A stretch of DNA of 64,000 nt from Microbacterium sp. BH-3-3-3 (GTDB lineage Bacteria > Actinomycetota > Actinomycetes > Actinomycetales > Microbacteriaceae), in NCBI RefSeq assembly GCF_001792815.1, contig NZ_CP017674.1, positions 2,170,001 through 2,234,000 of the forward strand. Reading direction: 5' to 3'. Position 1 is the stretch's first letter, and the number at the start of each line of letters is the position of its first letter. The notes beneath the pieces were generated by a model. That model searched no databases. It saw only the letters and a list, made by a program, of their open reading frames with translations, and had not been told where the DNA came from. A program made the translations under genes and the position numbers. Positions 51,176-60,076 of this stretch are shown one piece after another.

Positions 51176-52683
51176 GCGAGCCCCTCGAGCGGCTGGCGCG
51201 TCACGCGCACGAGACGCACGTGGTCGTCGTGGGCGGGGGAGTGTCGGGTCTCGTCGCCGCGCGGGAGTGCGCCAAGGTCGGCCTGCGGGTCACGGTGCTC
51301 GAGGCGTCCGACGCGGTGGGCGGTGTCGTGCGTTCCGCCGAGGTCGGCGGCGTCACCCTCGACGTGGGGGCCGAGAGCTTCGCGACGCGCGGCGGCATCG
51401 TGCGCGAGCTCCTCGACGACCTCGGCCTCGCCGACGACATCGTGTCGCCGAATCCGGCCGGCGCGTGGGTGGTCGGCGTGCCGGGCGTCGGGGCGGCCCC
51501 GCTGCCGAAGGGCGGGGTGCTCGGCATCCCCGACAATCCCTGGGCGCCCGACGTGCGCCGTGTCATCGGATGGTCGGGAGCGTGGCGCGCCTACGTCGAC
51601 CGCCTGCGGCCCCCGCTCACCATCGGGCACCAGCACAGCCTCGGCAAGCTCGTGCGCTCGCGTCTCGGCGCGCGCGTGCTCGACCGCCTCGTCGCCCCCG
51701 TCACGAGCGGGGTGTACTCCGCCCGCCCCGACGACATCGACGTCGACCTGGCCGCCCCGGGCCTGAACGCCGCCCTCACCCGCGTCGGCTCGCTCACCGG
51801 CGCCGTCGCCGACCTGCGGGCGCGTCGTTCGGCTCCGCGGCCCGCCGATGCTCCGGCATCCGATGTCCCCGTCGCCACCGGTCCCGCGTCGAAGACCGCG
51901 GCGCCCGGCGGGGCGGTCGAGGGGATCGCGGGCGGCATGTCGCGCCTCGTCGACGCGCTCGTCGATCAGCTCGTCGAGCGCGGGGTCGAGCTGCGCACCG
52001 GCGTCGCCGCCGAGCGTCTCGACCCGCGCGACGGCGGCGAATGGACCGTGGCGACCTCGGCCGACGATGAGCCCCTCCACGCGCACGCCGTGATCGTGGC
52101 GCTTCCCGAGGGCGCCGCCCGCGCCCTGCTCGCCCCGGTCGTCCCGGGTCTCGACCTGGGCGACCCCGTGGCGCCGGTGGTCGAGGTCGTCACCCTCGTC
52201 GTGCACGCGCCCGAACTCGATCGCGCGCCGCGCGGCACCGGCGTGCTGACCGTGCCCGGCAGCCACATCGCCAAAGCGCTCACCCACTCGAGTGCGAAGT
52301 GGGACTGGGTGCGGGATGCCACCGAGCCCGGCGTCCACGTCGTGCGGGTCTCGTTCGGAGCACAGGGTGAAGAGCCCGCCACCTCCGCCCTCGACGGCGA
52401 TGCCGCCGCCGCCCTCGCCCTCTCGGAGGCCGCCGCCCTGCTCGGCGTCGAGCTGCCGGCCTCGACCCTGCGTGCCGCGCACCGGGTGCGCTACGTGCAG
52501 TCGCAGCCGGCGGCGACCATCGGGCGGGCCGCCGAGACGGCCGCCGCGCGCGGGGCGATCCGCGCCGTCGCCGGGCTCGGGGCCACGGGCGCCTGGATCT
52601 CGGGCACCGGGCTGGCGCAGGTGATCCCCGATGCGCGCGACGAGGCCGACCGTGTGCGCAGCGACGCGCTCTGGCGACACTGA
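51172..52683 (+). CDS. hemY: Coproporphyrinogen/protoporphyrinogen III oxidase (FAD)
   Basis: A 503-residue flavoprotein starting at GTG 51172 (GTGA overlap with hemE). The FAD-binding 'VVVVGGGVSGLVAA' (residues 17-30), 'VTVLEASDAVGGVV' and the C-terminal 'AGLGATGAWISGTGLAQVI' FAD block are present. In actinobacteria with hemQ this enzyme (also named cgoX) oxidises coproporphyrinogen III to coproporphyrin III. An Ala/Pro-rich insertion near residues 220-245 is lineage-specific. Membrane-associated. Confidence 0.95.
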   Translation: MSEPLERLARHAHETHVVVVGGGVSGLVAARECAKVGLRVTVLEASDAVGGVVRSAEVGGVTLDVGAESFATRGGIVRELLDDLGLADDIVSPNPAGAWVVGVPGVGAAPLPKGGVLGIPDNPWAPDVRRVIGWSGAWRAYVDRLRPPLTIGHQHSLGKLVRSRLGARVLDRLVAPVTSGVYSARPDDIDVDLAAPGLNAALTRVGSLTGAVADLRARRSAPRPADAPASDVPVATGPASKTAAPGGAVEGIAGGMSRLVDALVDQLVERGVELRTGVAAERLDPRDGGEWTVATSADDEPLHAHAVIVALPEGAARALLAPVVPGLDLGDPVAPVVEVVTLVVHAPELDRAPRGTGVLTVPGSHIAKALTHSSAKWDWVRDATEPGVHVVRVSFGAQGEEPATSALDGDAAAALALSEAAALLGVELPASTLRAAHRVRYVQSQPAATIGRAAETAAARGAIRAVAGLGATGAWISGTGLAQVIPDARDEADRVRSDALWRH

Positions 52684-52794
52684 CGGGCGCCGTTCTTCGT
52701 CATCCGCCGCCGTGTGTCAAGGGTGGATGCCGTAATGGGAATACATGGCTACTGTGAGAGTCGACCAGCACTCGTTCGAGCGTGAGGAGACCCC

Positions 52795-53196
52795 ATGAGG
52801 GGCAAAGCAGCACTCGTCGTCGGACTCGTGGCGGGCTACGTGCTCGGTGCACGCGCAGGCCGCGACCGGTACGAGCAGATCAAGACGCAGGCCGAGAAGG
52901 TCTGGGACCAGCCCGTCGTCCAGGGACAGGTCGAGAAGGTCAAGGCGTTCGGCGTCTCGGCCCTCAAGTCCGTCCCCGGTGTGGTGTGGAAGGGCGCGAA
53001 GTCGGTCACCGGCGCCGCGACCCAGTCCGGCACCGCCCAGGAGCGCGCGGAGCGCGCCACGCGGGCGGCGAAGCAGTCGGCCTCCGAGGTCGCCGACGTC
53101 GTCGAGGATTCCGTCGACGACGCCAAGGAAGCCGAGAAGGCCGCGACCACGCGTGCACGCGCGTCCAAGAGCGGCTCCACCTCGTCCGGGAGCTGA
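52795..53196 (+). CDS. YtxH-like small envelope protein
   Basis: A 133-residue protein. One N-terminal hydrophobic stretch, 'KAALVVGLVAGYVLGARAGRDRYEQI', with the GAxxGRxxYE-like pattern of YtxH-type stress proteins, is followed by a long basic-acidic helix rich in Ala, Lys and Glu and a Ser/Thr-rich tail. It is the first of three consecutive small genes (with a holin-like and a DUF3618 protein), separated by 3 nt from the next. These triplets are common in actinobacteria and thought to act at the membrane under stress; the function is unknown. Confidence 0.78.
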   Translation: MRGKAALVVGLVAGYVLGARAGRDRYEQIKTQAEKVWDQPVVQGQVEKVKAFGVSALKSVPGVVWKGAKSVTGAATQSGTAQERAERATRAAKQSASEVADVVEDSVDDAKEAEKAATTRARASKSGSTSSGS

Positions 53197-53199
53197 GGC

Positions 53200-53610
53200 A
53201 TGACCACTCCTCGCGGATTCCGCGATCGTTCCGACGACAGCCTGTTCACTCTGGTCGGCGACATCCCCGAGCTCGTGCGCAACCTCGTCGTCGCCGAGAT
53301 CAACGGCGCCAAGGCGTGGGCGCAGCGCACGGCCAAAGACGCCGGGATCGGCGCCGGCTGGTTCGTCGGCGCGCTCATCGTGCTGTTCTGGGCCGTGCCG
53401 GTGTTCTTCGCGTTCGTCATCGCGGGACTGTCGTCGTGGTGGCCGGTCTGGCTCTCGGCGATCGTCGTGTTCGGCGTGATGATCGTCATCACCGCGATCC
53501 TGGCTCTGTTGGGTTACCTGCGCTTCAAGAAGCTGTCGAAGCGCGAGAACCCCGGCGAAGCGATCGCCGAAGACGTCCGCATCGTCAAGGAGGCCCGCGA
53601 TGAGTATTGA
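53200..53610 (+). CDS. Phage holin-like / DUF1469-family membrane protein
   Basis: A 136-residue protein with two hydrophobic segments (about residues 50-74 and 80-106). N-terminal 'SLFTLVGDIPELVRNLVVAEINGAKAWAQRTAKDAGIGAGW' is the amphipathic helix of PF07332 (Act_tc/YqjE-like). It is annotated 'phage holin family' in databases, but no phage genes are near, so a housekeeping envelope role is more likely. It overlaps the DUF3618 gene by 11 nt. Confidence 0.82.
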   Translation: MTTPRGFRDRSDDSLFTLVGDIPELVRNLVVAEINGAKAWAQRTAKDAGIGAGWFVGALIVLFWAVPVFFAFVIAGLSSWWPVWLSAIVVFGVMIVITAILALLGYLRFKKLSKRENPGEAIAEDVRIVKEARDEY

Positions 53611-53878
53611 TCGTCCCGTTCCCGTGCCCCGCACCGCCGTGCCACTGGGGATCACCGATCCCGTCCAGTCGGCCCGCGCCGAGTTGAAGGCCGCCCTGGC
53701 CGCCCTCGAAGACAAGGCGAACATCCCGCGCCGCGCGAGCGAGGCCGTCGACGACAAGGTCCGTGAGGTGCGCGAGAGCGCGCAGCGCAATCCCGCCGCG
53801 GCGGCCGCCGTCGTCGCGGGGGTCGCGAGCCTCGTCGGCCTGGCGGTCTGGAGCATCGTCCGCGCCTACACGCGCTGA
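53600..53878 (+). CDS. DUF3618-family membrane protein
   Basis: A 92-residue protein starting at ATG 53600, 11 nt inside the previous gene. The soluble helix 'DPVQSARAELKAALAALEDKANIPRRASEAVDDKVREVRESAQRNP' is followed by a single C-terminal hydrophobic segment (about residues 69-88), which is the DUF3618 arrangement. The last gene of the YtxH/holin-like/DUF3618 triplet; ends before a strong hairpin terminator. Confidence 0.82.
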   Translation: MSIDRPVPVPRTAVPLGITDPVQSARAELKAALAALEDKANIPRRASEAVDDKVREVRESAQRNPAAAAAVVAGVASLVGLAVWSIVRAYTR

Positions 53879-53889
53879 CGCTCATCGAA

Positions 53890-53917
53890 GCGGCCCGTCC
53901 CCGTCGGGGCGGGCCGC
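53890..53917 (+). terminator. Hairpin terminator after the envelope triplet
   Basis: GCGGCCCG-T-CCCC (53890-53902) pairs with GGGG-CGGGCCGC (53906-53917): 12 bp with one bulged T and a 3-nt loop, followed by TTCGTCGTTC. It begins 12 nt after the DUF3618 stop. Confidence 0.78.
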
Positions 53918-53963
53918 TTCGTCGTTCACAGGGTGACCGGCTCGAGCGCCGATCCGAGTCCGT

Positions 53964-54752
53964 CTACGGCTCGTTCGCGAACAACCCGTCCAGAAGATCC
54001 TGGAAGTACTCCGGCGTCACCGCGATCGGACCGGCGTACGCGTGGTCGAACCCGGCGATGGCGTACAGCAGCAGGGCGACGAACAGCGCCAGCATCCCCG
54101 ACATCAGCAGGTGCACGCGCAGGTTCCGCACCTCGATCAGCCCGATGAGGATGGCGTTGAGCACCGCGCCCACCCCGAGCACGATCCACAGCACGCTCGG
54201 AAGGGCCAGGTGGGTCAGCGCGATGCGGTCGCGCCGGTCGTGCACCAACTGCTGGAACTGCTCGAGGGCCTCTTGCACGTAGACCACCTCGACCGCCGAG
54301 GTCGGCTCCACGGCCTCGATGGCGCTCTGCATGGCGGTGATGTTGGCATCCGTCTCCATCGGGATCTCGAGGTGCCGCTGCATCGGCCAGTCCTCGTCGA
54401 TGACGTTGCGCGTGTACTGCACGATCTGCTCCTGCAGCTCGTCGGCCTGCGGCTCGGGCAACAGCGTGGCGCTGCGGTACAGCGTGGCCAATGACGACGA
54501 CTCATCGAGCACGACGCCGTCGACCTCGGTGAAGTTGCCGTACGCGGCGGCCGCGATCAGGGCGAGCGTCACGCCGTAGAAGACGCCGTAGGCGCCGACC
54601 GCGTAGCTGAGCACGCGGTCCCACTCGTCACCCTGCGGGGCGACTCTGAAGACCCACTTGCGCAGCACCAGCAGGATTCCGCACGAGCCTCCCACCACGA
54701 GCAGGATGAACATCGGCAACCCCACAGCCATGGGGAGGTCGTACAGCCACAT
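53964..54752 (-). CDS. DUF4239 (bestrophin-like) membrane protein
   Basis: A 262-residue protein starting at ATG 54750-54752 with AAAGGG about 7 nt upstream; the longer frame gives a basic non-conserved tail. Four hydrophobic segments: about residues 8-30, 45-68, 183-205 and 210-230. The central soluble helical part ('EQIVQYTRNVIDEDWPMQRH') is typical of the DUF4239 family, distantly bestrophin-like, which may form anion channels; function is not established. It interrupts the heme gene cluster on the opposite strand. Confidence 0.8.
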   Translation of the reverse strand: MWLYDLPMAVGLPMFILLVVGGSCGILLVLRKWVFRVAPQGDEWDRVLSYAVGAYGVFYGVTLALIAAAAYGNFTEVDGVVLDESSSLATLYRSATLLPEPQADELQEQIVQYTRNVIDEDWPMQRHLEIPMETDANITAMQSAIEAVEPTSAVEVVYVQEALEQFQQLVHDRRDRIALTHLALPSVLWIVLGVGAVLNAILIGLIEVRNLRVHLLMSGMLALFVALLLYAIAGFDHAYAGPIAVTPEYFQDLLDGLFANEP

Positions 54753-54892
54753 CGGGCACCCTTTCGCGGGCGGCGTCCCCCGACGCCGTCGACGCACATT
54801 ATCAATGCGCGTCGACGCGTGCACGCAAGAGTGTGCTTCGGCGGCGAGTCAACCGGTTTGGCCCCCCGCCCCGACGGGACGAAACTGGAGGC

Positions 54893-55564
54893 ATGTCCCA
54901 CGACAGCTCCTCCTCCGTGTACACGCTGTGGGCGGTCTTCCGCCGCGATCCCGAGAACCCGGTCACCGCCACCGAGGCGACCGAGCTCGCCGACCTCGTC
55001 TCGCTCGTCGAGGCCGACGGCGTCACCGTCCGCGGTTTCTACGACGTCAGCGGCCTCCGCGCCGACGCCGACCTCATGGTCTGGCTCCACGGCGAAGACC
55101 CCCAGGCCCTTCAGCGCGACCTGCGGCGCCTGCGCCGCACCGAGCTGCTGAAGAACCTCCTCCCCACCTGGAACGCCATGGGCGTGCACCGCGACGCGGA
55201 GTTCAACCGCTCGCACGTGCCCGGCTTCCTCCGCGGCATCGAGGCGCAGCAGTGGCTCTGCCTCTACCCCTTCGTGCGCAGCTACGAGTGGTACCTCCTG
55301 CCCGAGGAGGAGCGCCGCGAGATGCTCATCGAGCACGGCAAGAAGGGGTCGCAGTACCGCGGCGTCATCGCCAACACGGTGGCCTCGTTCGCCCTCGGCG
55401 ACTACGAGTGGCTCCTGCCGATGGAGGCCGACGTGCTCACCGACCTCGTCGACATGATGCGCGACCTCCGCTACACCGAGGCTCGCCGCCACGTCCGCGA
55501 GGAGGTGCCGTTCTACACCGGCCGTCTGGTCGCGCTCGACGAGATCCCCGAGATCCTGCAGTGA
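54893..55564 (+). CDS. hemQ: Coproheme decarboxylase (chlorite dismutase-like)
   Basis: A 223-residue protein from ATG 54893 with GGAGG just upstream. Actinobacterial ChdC features: catalytic Tyr in 'CLYPFVRSYEWYLLPEEERREML', the proximal His in 'IEHGKKGSQYRG', and the beta-barrel ends 'YTLWAVFRRDP' and 'EVPFYTGRLV'. It converts coproheme III to heme b, the last step of the coproporphyrin-dependent pathway. Also called chdC. Its stop overlaps the hemC start by 4 nt, so it is the first gene of the hemQ-hemC-hemD-hemB operon. Confidence 0.95.
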   Translation: MSHDSSSSVYTLWAVFRRDPENPVTATEATELADLVSLVEADGVTVRGFYDVSGLRADADLMVWLHGEDPQALQRDLRRLRRTELLKNLLPTWNAMGVHRDAEFNRSHVPGFLRGIEAQQWLCLYPFVRSYEWYLLPEEERREMLIEHGKKGSQYRGVIANTVASFALGDYEWLLPMEADVLTDLVDMMRDLRYTEARRHVREEVPFYTGRLVALDEIPEILQ

Positions 55565-56559
55565 GCGCGCCCCTGCGGCTGGGGACTCGTCGCAGCACGC
55601 TGGCGATGGCGCAGTCGCAGATGGTCGCCGATGCCGTGGCCGCGGCATCCGGTCGCCCCGTCGAACTCGTGCCCATCGTGTCGGAGGGCGACGTCAACCG
55701 CGCCTCGCTGTCTCAGCTGGGCGGACGCGGCGTCTTCGCGAACGGTCTGCGCGAGGCTCTCGCCGCCGACCGCTGCGACTTCCTCGTCCACTCGCTCAAA
55801 GACCTGCCGACGGCGCAGCCCGAGGGGCTCGTCATCGCCGCCACGCCCCCGCGCGAAGACGCGCGCGATGTGGTCGTGACCCGCGACGGCGCGCCCCTCG
55901 GCTCACTGGCCGCGGGTGCCCGGGTGGGCACCGGTTCGCCCCGCCGCATCGCCCAGGCCAAGCGGCACAACCCCCGTCTCGACATCCGCGACATCCGCGG
56001 CAACGTCGACTCGCGTCTGGGGCGCGTGCGCGACGGGGAACTGGATGCCGTCATCCTCGCCGCCGCGGGCATCTCGCGCCTCGGGGGCGACCTGGGCGGG
56101 CTGCACGCCGAGGCGCTCGGGCTCGCGGAGTGGCCGACGGCCCCGGGGCAGGGCTCGCTCGCCATCGAGACGCGCGACGACATCGATCCCGACATCCTGG
56201 CCGCGCTCGTGCAGCTCGACGACGAGGACACCCGCGTCGCGATCACCGCGGAGCGCACCGTGCTCTCGGCGCTGGACGCGGGGTGTAGTGCTCCCGTCGG
56301 CACGCACGCCGCCCTCGCCGACGGGGACCTGCGGCTGCGCGCGGTGGTCTACGCGCTCGACGGTGCACGAAGGATCGGTATAGACCGAACTGTGCGTCTC
56401 GCACCGGGGTATGGTGGGGAAACGGGCAGCGGCAATGGAGCGGATGCTGCCGACGACGGGGGTCCGATCGCGCGAGCGACGCGAGCGGGCCGAGAAGCCG
56501 CGCGTCGGTTGCTCGAACGTGGGGCGGCCGACCTGGTACCACGAGAGTCGACCACATGA
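55561..56559 (+). CDS. hemC: Porphobilinogen deaminase (hydroxymethylbilane synthase)
   Basis: A 332-residue protein starting at GTG 55561. The dipyrromethane cofactor Cys lies in 'LSALDAGCSAPVGTHA'; N-terminal 'RLGTRRSTLAMAQSQMVADA' and 'FLVHSLKDLPT' (substrate Arg/Lys/Asp) are conserved. It joins four porphobilinogens into hydroxymethylbilane. A Gly/Asp-rich insertion ('GETGSGNGADAADDGG') near residue 290 is lineage-specific. Coupled to hemQ and hemD by 4-nt overlaps. Confidence 0.97.
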   Translation: MSAPLRLGTRRSTLAMAQSQMVADAVAAASGRPVELVPIVSEGDVNRASLSQLGGRGVFANGLREALAADRCDFLVHSLKDLPTAQPEGLVIAATPPREDARDVVVTRDGAPLGSLAAGARVGTGSPRRIAQAKRHNPRLDIRDIRGNVDSRLGRVRDGELDAVILAAAGISRLGGDLGGLHAEALGLAEWPTAPGQGSLAIETRDDIDPDILAALVQLDDEDTRVAITAERTVLSALDAGCSAPVGTHAALADGDLRLRAVVYALDGARRIGIDRTVRLAPGYGGETGSGNGADAADDGGPIARATRAGREAARRLLERGAADLVPRESTT

Positions 56560-57371
56560 ATGAAGGCCACCGGCACACGCCGCACCCCACGACGGGCAGC
56601 ACGCCCAAGCCCCTCGCGGGCCGGCGCGTCCTCGTGCCGCGCGGTGGTCCCTGGGGCGACGGCGTCGCGGCGAGTCTGCGTCAGCGCGGGGCCGTTCCCG
56701 TCATCGCACCGCTGATCAACTTCGCGCCCACGAACGACCAGGCCACCCTCGAGCAGGCGCTCGCCGAGCTGGCCGACGGGGTGTTCGACTGGCTGACGCT
56801 CACCAGCGCCACCACCGTCGACGTCCTCTACGCCTACAAGGCCGTCATCCCCGCCGGCACCAAGGTCGCCGTCGTCGGCGAGACCACGGCCGCAGCGATG
56901 CAGGCCGTGGGCTACCACGTCGACCTCGTCCCCGAACGCGACAACTCGGCCCAGGGCATGGCCGAGCAGATGATCGACCTCGAGTCCGAGCCGCGCAAGG
57001 TGCTGACCCTGCGCAGCGAGATCGCCAAGCCCGTGCTCACGCGCCTGCTGATCGAGGCGGGGCACGACGTGCGCAGCGTGGTCGCGTATCGCACCGTCGG
57101 TGTGCCGGTGTCCGACAAGATCGCCGGCGACGTGCACTCCGGTCGCATCAACGCCATCCTCGTCACCAGTGGTTCGGTCGCGGAGCAGGTGGTCGATCAG
57201 TTCCCCGAGATCCCGGCATCCACCGTCATCGCCGCGATCGGCCCGCGCACCGCGAAGGACGCCAAGCGCGCCGGTCTCAGCGTCGACGTCGTGGCCGAGA
57301 CGCAGACGGTCGAGTCGCTGATCGAGGCCGTCGCCCGCTTCACCCTCGCCCCCGACGAATCGACCTCATGA
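56556..57371 (+). CDS. hemD: Uroporphyrinogen-III synthase
   Basis: A 271-residue protein (ATGA overlap with hemC). Although HemD is poorly conserved, the bilobed pattern is visible: '[40 protein letters not shown]', '[17 protein letters not shown]', '[15 protein letters not shown]', and in the second lobe '[16 protein letters not shown]' and '[17 protein letters not shown]'. It closes hydroxymethylbilane with inversion of ring D. Its place between hemC and hemB confirms the assignment. Confidence 0.95.
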   Translation: MNEGHRHTPHPTTGSTPKPLAGRRVLVPRGGPWGDGVAASLRQRGAVPVIAPLINFAPTNDQATLEQALAELADGVFDWLTLTSATTVDVLYAYKAVIPAGTKVAVVGETTAAAMQAVGYHVDLVPERDNSAQGMAEQMIDLESEPRKVLTLRSEIAKPVLTRLLIEAGHDVRSVVAYRTVGVPVSDKIAGDVHSGRINAILVTSGSVAEQVVDQFPEIPASTVIAAIGPRTAKDAKRAGLSVDVVAETQTVESLIEAVARFTLAPDESTS

Positions 57372-58351
57372 GCTTTCCCGAGCACCGCCCGCGGCGCCTG
57401 CGTCGCACCCCCGCCGTCCGTCGTCTCGCACGAGAGACGCACCTCGTGCCGTCGCAGCTCGTGCTGCCGATGTTCGTGCGCGAGGGCATCACCGAGCCGA
57501 GTCCGATCGGCTCGATGCCCGGCATCGTGCAGCACTCGCTCGATTCGCTCCGCCGCGCCGCGGCCGAGGCGGCCGAGCAGCGCATCGGCGGCGTCATGCT
57601 GTTCGGCGTCCCCGAGACGCGCAACGCCGTGGGCTCGGGAGCCGACGACCCCCGCGGCATCCTGAACGTCGCGACCGAGGCCGTCGTGGCCGAGGTGGGC
57701 GACGCACTGGTCGTGCAGACCGACCTGTGCCTCGACGAGTTCACCGACCACGGGCACTGCGGTGTGCTCCGCGACGACGGTGCCGTCGACAACGACGCGA
57801 CCCTCGAGCGGTACACGGCCATGGGTCTCGCGCAGGCGCGGGCGGGCTCGGCGATGCTGGGCCTGTCGGGAATGATGGACGGCCAGGTCGGCGCGGTGCG
57901 CGAGGCGCTGGATGCCGAGGGCTTCACCGACACGCTCATCCTCGCCTACTCGGCCAAGTACGCCGGAGCCTTCTACGGACCCTTCCGCGAGGCCGTCGAC
58001 TCGCAGCTGAAGGGCGACCGCCGCTCGTACCAGCTCGACCCCGGCAATGGGCGCGAGGGCGTGCGCGAGGCGCTGCTCGACGTCGAAGAGGGCGCCGATG
58101 TGGTCATGGTCAAGCCCGCGCTGCCGTACCTCGACGTTCTCGCCGACGTCAAGGCCTCGGTCGACGTGCCGGTCTGGGCCTACCAGGTGTCGGGCGAGTA
58201 CGCGATGGTCGAGGCCGCCGCGGCGCACGGCTGGATCGACCGCCGCGGCGCCATCCTCGAGAGCCTGCTCGGCATCCGCCGCGCCGGCGCCGACGCGATC
58301 CTGACGTATTGGGCCGTCGAGGCGGCCCGCTGGCTGCGCGCCGAGCTCTGA
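57368..58351 (+). CDS. hemB: Porphobilinogen synthase (delta-aminolevulinate dehydratase)
   Basis: A 327-residue TIM-barrel enzyme, ATGA overlap with hemD. The Schiff-base Lys is in '[14 protein letters not shown]' and the second active-site Lys in '[17 protein letters not shown]'. The metal site reads '[16 protein letters not shown]': two of the three Cys of zinc enzymes remain while the middle one is Asp, so metal use may be mixed (Zn/Mg). It condenses two 5-aminolevulinates. Last gene of the hemQCDB operon; a long hairpin separates it from hemL. Confidence 0.97.
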   Translation: MSFPEHRPRRLRRTPAVRRLARETHLVPSQLVLPMFVREGITEPSPIGSMPGIVQHSLDSLRRAAAEAAEQRIGGVMLFGVPETRNAVGSGADDPRGILNVATEAVVAEVGDALVVQTDLCLDEFTDHGHCGVLRDDGAVDNDATLERYTAMGLAQARAGSAMLGLSGMMDGQVGAVREALDAEGFTDTLILAYSAKYAGAFYGPFREAVDSQLKGDRRSYQLDPGNGREGVREALLDVEEGADVVMVKPALPYLDVLADVKASVDVPVWAYQVSGEYAMVEAAAAHGWIDRRGAILESLLGIRRAGADAILTYWAVEAARWLRAEL

Positions 58352-58368
58352 GCCCCCCTTCGTTTCGC

Positions 58369-58428
58369 GTGAGTCGCCACGATTTGTCGCTTCGCTGTCC
58401 GCGGAAGCGACAGATCTTGGCGACTCAC
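58369..58428. repeat. Long imperfect palindrome between hemB and hemL
   Basis: Arms 58369-58393 and 58404-58428 are each 25 nt (GTGAGTCGCCA... against ...TGGCGACTCAC) with two mismatches and a 10-nt loop. It lies 18 nt after the hemB stop and 27 nt before hemL. It may end or attenuate the hemQCDB transcript, or be an interspersed repeat of the genome. Confidence 0.75.
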
Positions 58429-58454
58429 ACGCGTGCACCGGGGAGAATTGACGC

Positions 58455-59795
58455 ATGACCGATCTCAACGACCAGTGGTTCGCCCGCGCCAAAGACGTCA
58501 TCCCGGGCGGCGTGAATTCACCCGTTCGCGCCTACGGGTCCGTCGGCGGAACGCCGCGGTTCATGCAGTCGGCGTCGGGGCCCCGCATCACGGATGCCAC
58601 GGGTCGCGAGTACGTCGACCTCGTCGCCTCGTGGGGTCCGGCCCTTCTCGGCCACGCGCACCCCGAGGTGGTCGAGGCGGTTCGGTCGGCGGCATCCCGG
58701 GGTCTGTCCTTCGGCGCGCCGACGGGGGCCGAGGTCGAGTTGGCCGACCTGATCGCCCACCGCGTGCGGGTCGGCGATCTGGCACCGATCGAGAAGGTGC
58801 GCCTGGTCTCGACCGGCACCGAGGCGACCATGACCGCCATCCGACTGGCGCGCGGCGTCACCGGCCGTGACCTGCTCATCAAATTCGCCGGGCACTACCA
58901 CGGTCACTCCGACGGGCTGCTGGCGGCCGCCGGATCGGGAGTCGCCACGCTCGCCCTGCCCGGCTCGGCCGGTGTTCCCGCGCCCATCGCCGCGCAGACT
59001 CTCGTGCTGCCCTACAACGACCTCGACGCCGTGCGCGAGGTGTTCGCGGTGCACGGCGAGAACATCGCCGCGATCATCGTCGAGGCGGCCTCGGCCAACA
59101 TGGGCGTCGTGCCGCCGCTGCCGGGCTACAACGCCGCGCTCGCCGAGATCGCACACAGCCACGGCTCGCTGCTCATCATGGACGAGGTGCTCACGGGCTT
59201 CCGCGTGCACCCCGCCGGCTTCTGGGGGCTCCAGGCCTCGCGGGGCGAGACGTACCTGCCCGACATCCTCACCTACGGCAAGGTCGTCGGCGGAGGCATG
59301 CCGCTGGCCGCCCTGGCCGGTCGCGCCGAGATCATGGACCACCTCGCCCCCCTCGGCCCGGTGTACCAGGCGGGCACGCTGTCGGGGAACCCGTTGTCGG
59401 TCGCCGCGGGCCTGGCGACGCTGCGCCTCGCGACGCCCGAGGTCTACGCGACGGTCGACGCCGCGGCCGAGCGGGTCGCCGACGCGCTCGACGCCGCCCT
59501 GAGCGCCGAGGGGGTCGTGCACGCGATCCCGCGCGCGGGCTCGCTGTTCGGCGTCGCGTTCCTGCCCGAGATCCCGCTCGACTACGCCACGGCGCTCACT
59601 CAGCAGTCGTGGCGGTACGCCGCGTTCTTCCACTCGATGCTGGATGCCGGCATCTCGCTGCCCCCGAGCGTGTTCGAGGCGTGGTTCCTCACCGCGGCGC
59701 ACGACGATGACGCCCTCTCGCACGTGGTCGACGCCCTGCCGGCCGCGGCGAAGGCGGCGGCGGAGGCCTTGGACCCGACGCTGCTCGCCCAGTAA
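58455..59795 (+). CDS. hemL: Glutamate-1-semialdehyde 2,1-aminomutase
   Basis: A 446-residue class III PLP aminotransferase. The PLP Lys is in '[21 protein letters not shown]', the Asp that binds the pyridine N is in '[12 protein letters not shown]', and the N-terminus '[17 protein letters not shown]' is the GSAM hallmark. It converts glutamate-1-semialdehyde (HemA product) to 5-aminolevulinate, the HemB substrate. It starts its own unit after the palindrome. Downstream, 59796-60076 (281 nt) contains no gene I can support. Confidence 0.97.
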   Translation: MTDLNDQWFARAKDVIPGGVNSPVRAYGSVGGTPRFMQSASGPRITDATGREYVDLVASWGPALLGHAHPEVVEAVRSAASRGLSFGAPTGAEVELADLIAHRVRVGDLAPIEKVRLVSTGTEATMTAIRLARGVTGRDLLIKFAGHYHGHSDGLLAAAGSGVATLALPGSAGVPAPIAAQTLVLPYNDLDAVREVFAVHGENIAAIIVEAASANMGVVPPLPGYNAALAEIAHSHGSLLIMDEVLTGFRVHPAGFWGLQASRGETYLPDILTYGKVVGGGMPLAALAGRAEIMDHLAPLGPVYQAGTLSGNPLSVAAGLATLRLATPEVYATVDAAAERVADALDAALSAEGVVHAIPRAGSLFGVAFLPEIPLDYATALTQQSWRYAAFFHSMLDAGISLPPSVFEAWFLTAAHDDDALSHVVDALPAAAKAAAEALDPTLLAQ

Positions 59796-60076
59796 CGGCG
59801 GCCGCGCCGAGGTCATCCTCGCGAGGGAGCGGTTTCGTCCTTCGTGATGATGTGCGGGCGGACCCGGGCGACGAGGCTGGGACCATGCTCCCCGCCCACG
59901 CCGCCCCGCCCTCCTTCTCGGCGTTCCTCTCGCGACTCGCGGCGTGGTGGCCCACGTCGATGGCTCCGCGGCGTCGACGCGCCACCTGGCAGCCCTGCCC
60001 CCGCGGAGGGGGCGGCACCCGACCGAGTTGAGCTCGACGACGGGCTCGTCCCCGGGCCCGATGGAAGACTGGACGC

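Noticed and set aside
53200..53610. Prophage holin
   Set aside because: The family name comes from remote similarity only; no lysis or structural phage genes lie nearby and the neighbours are common envelope genes.
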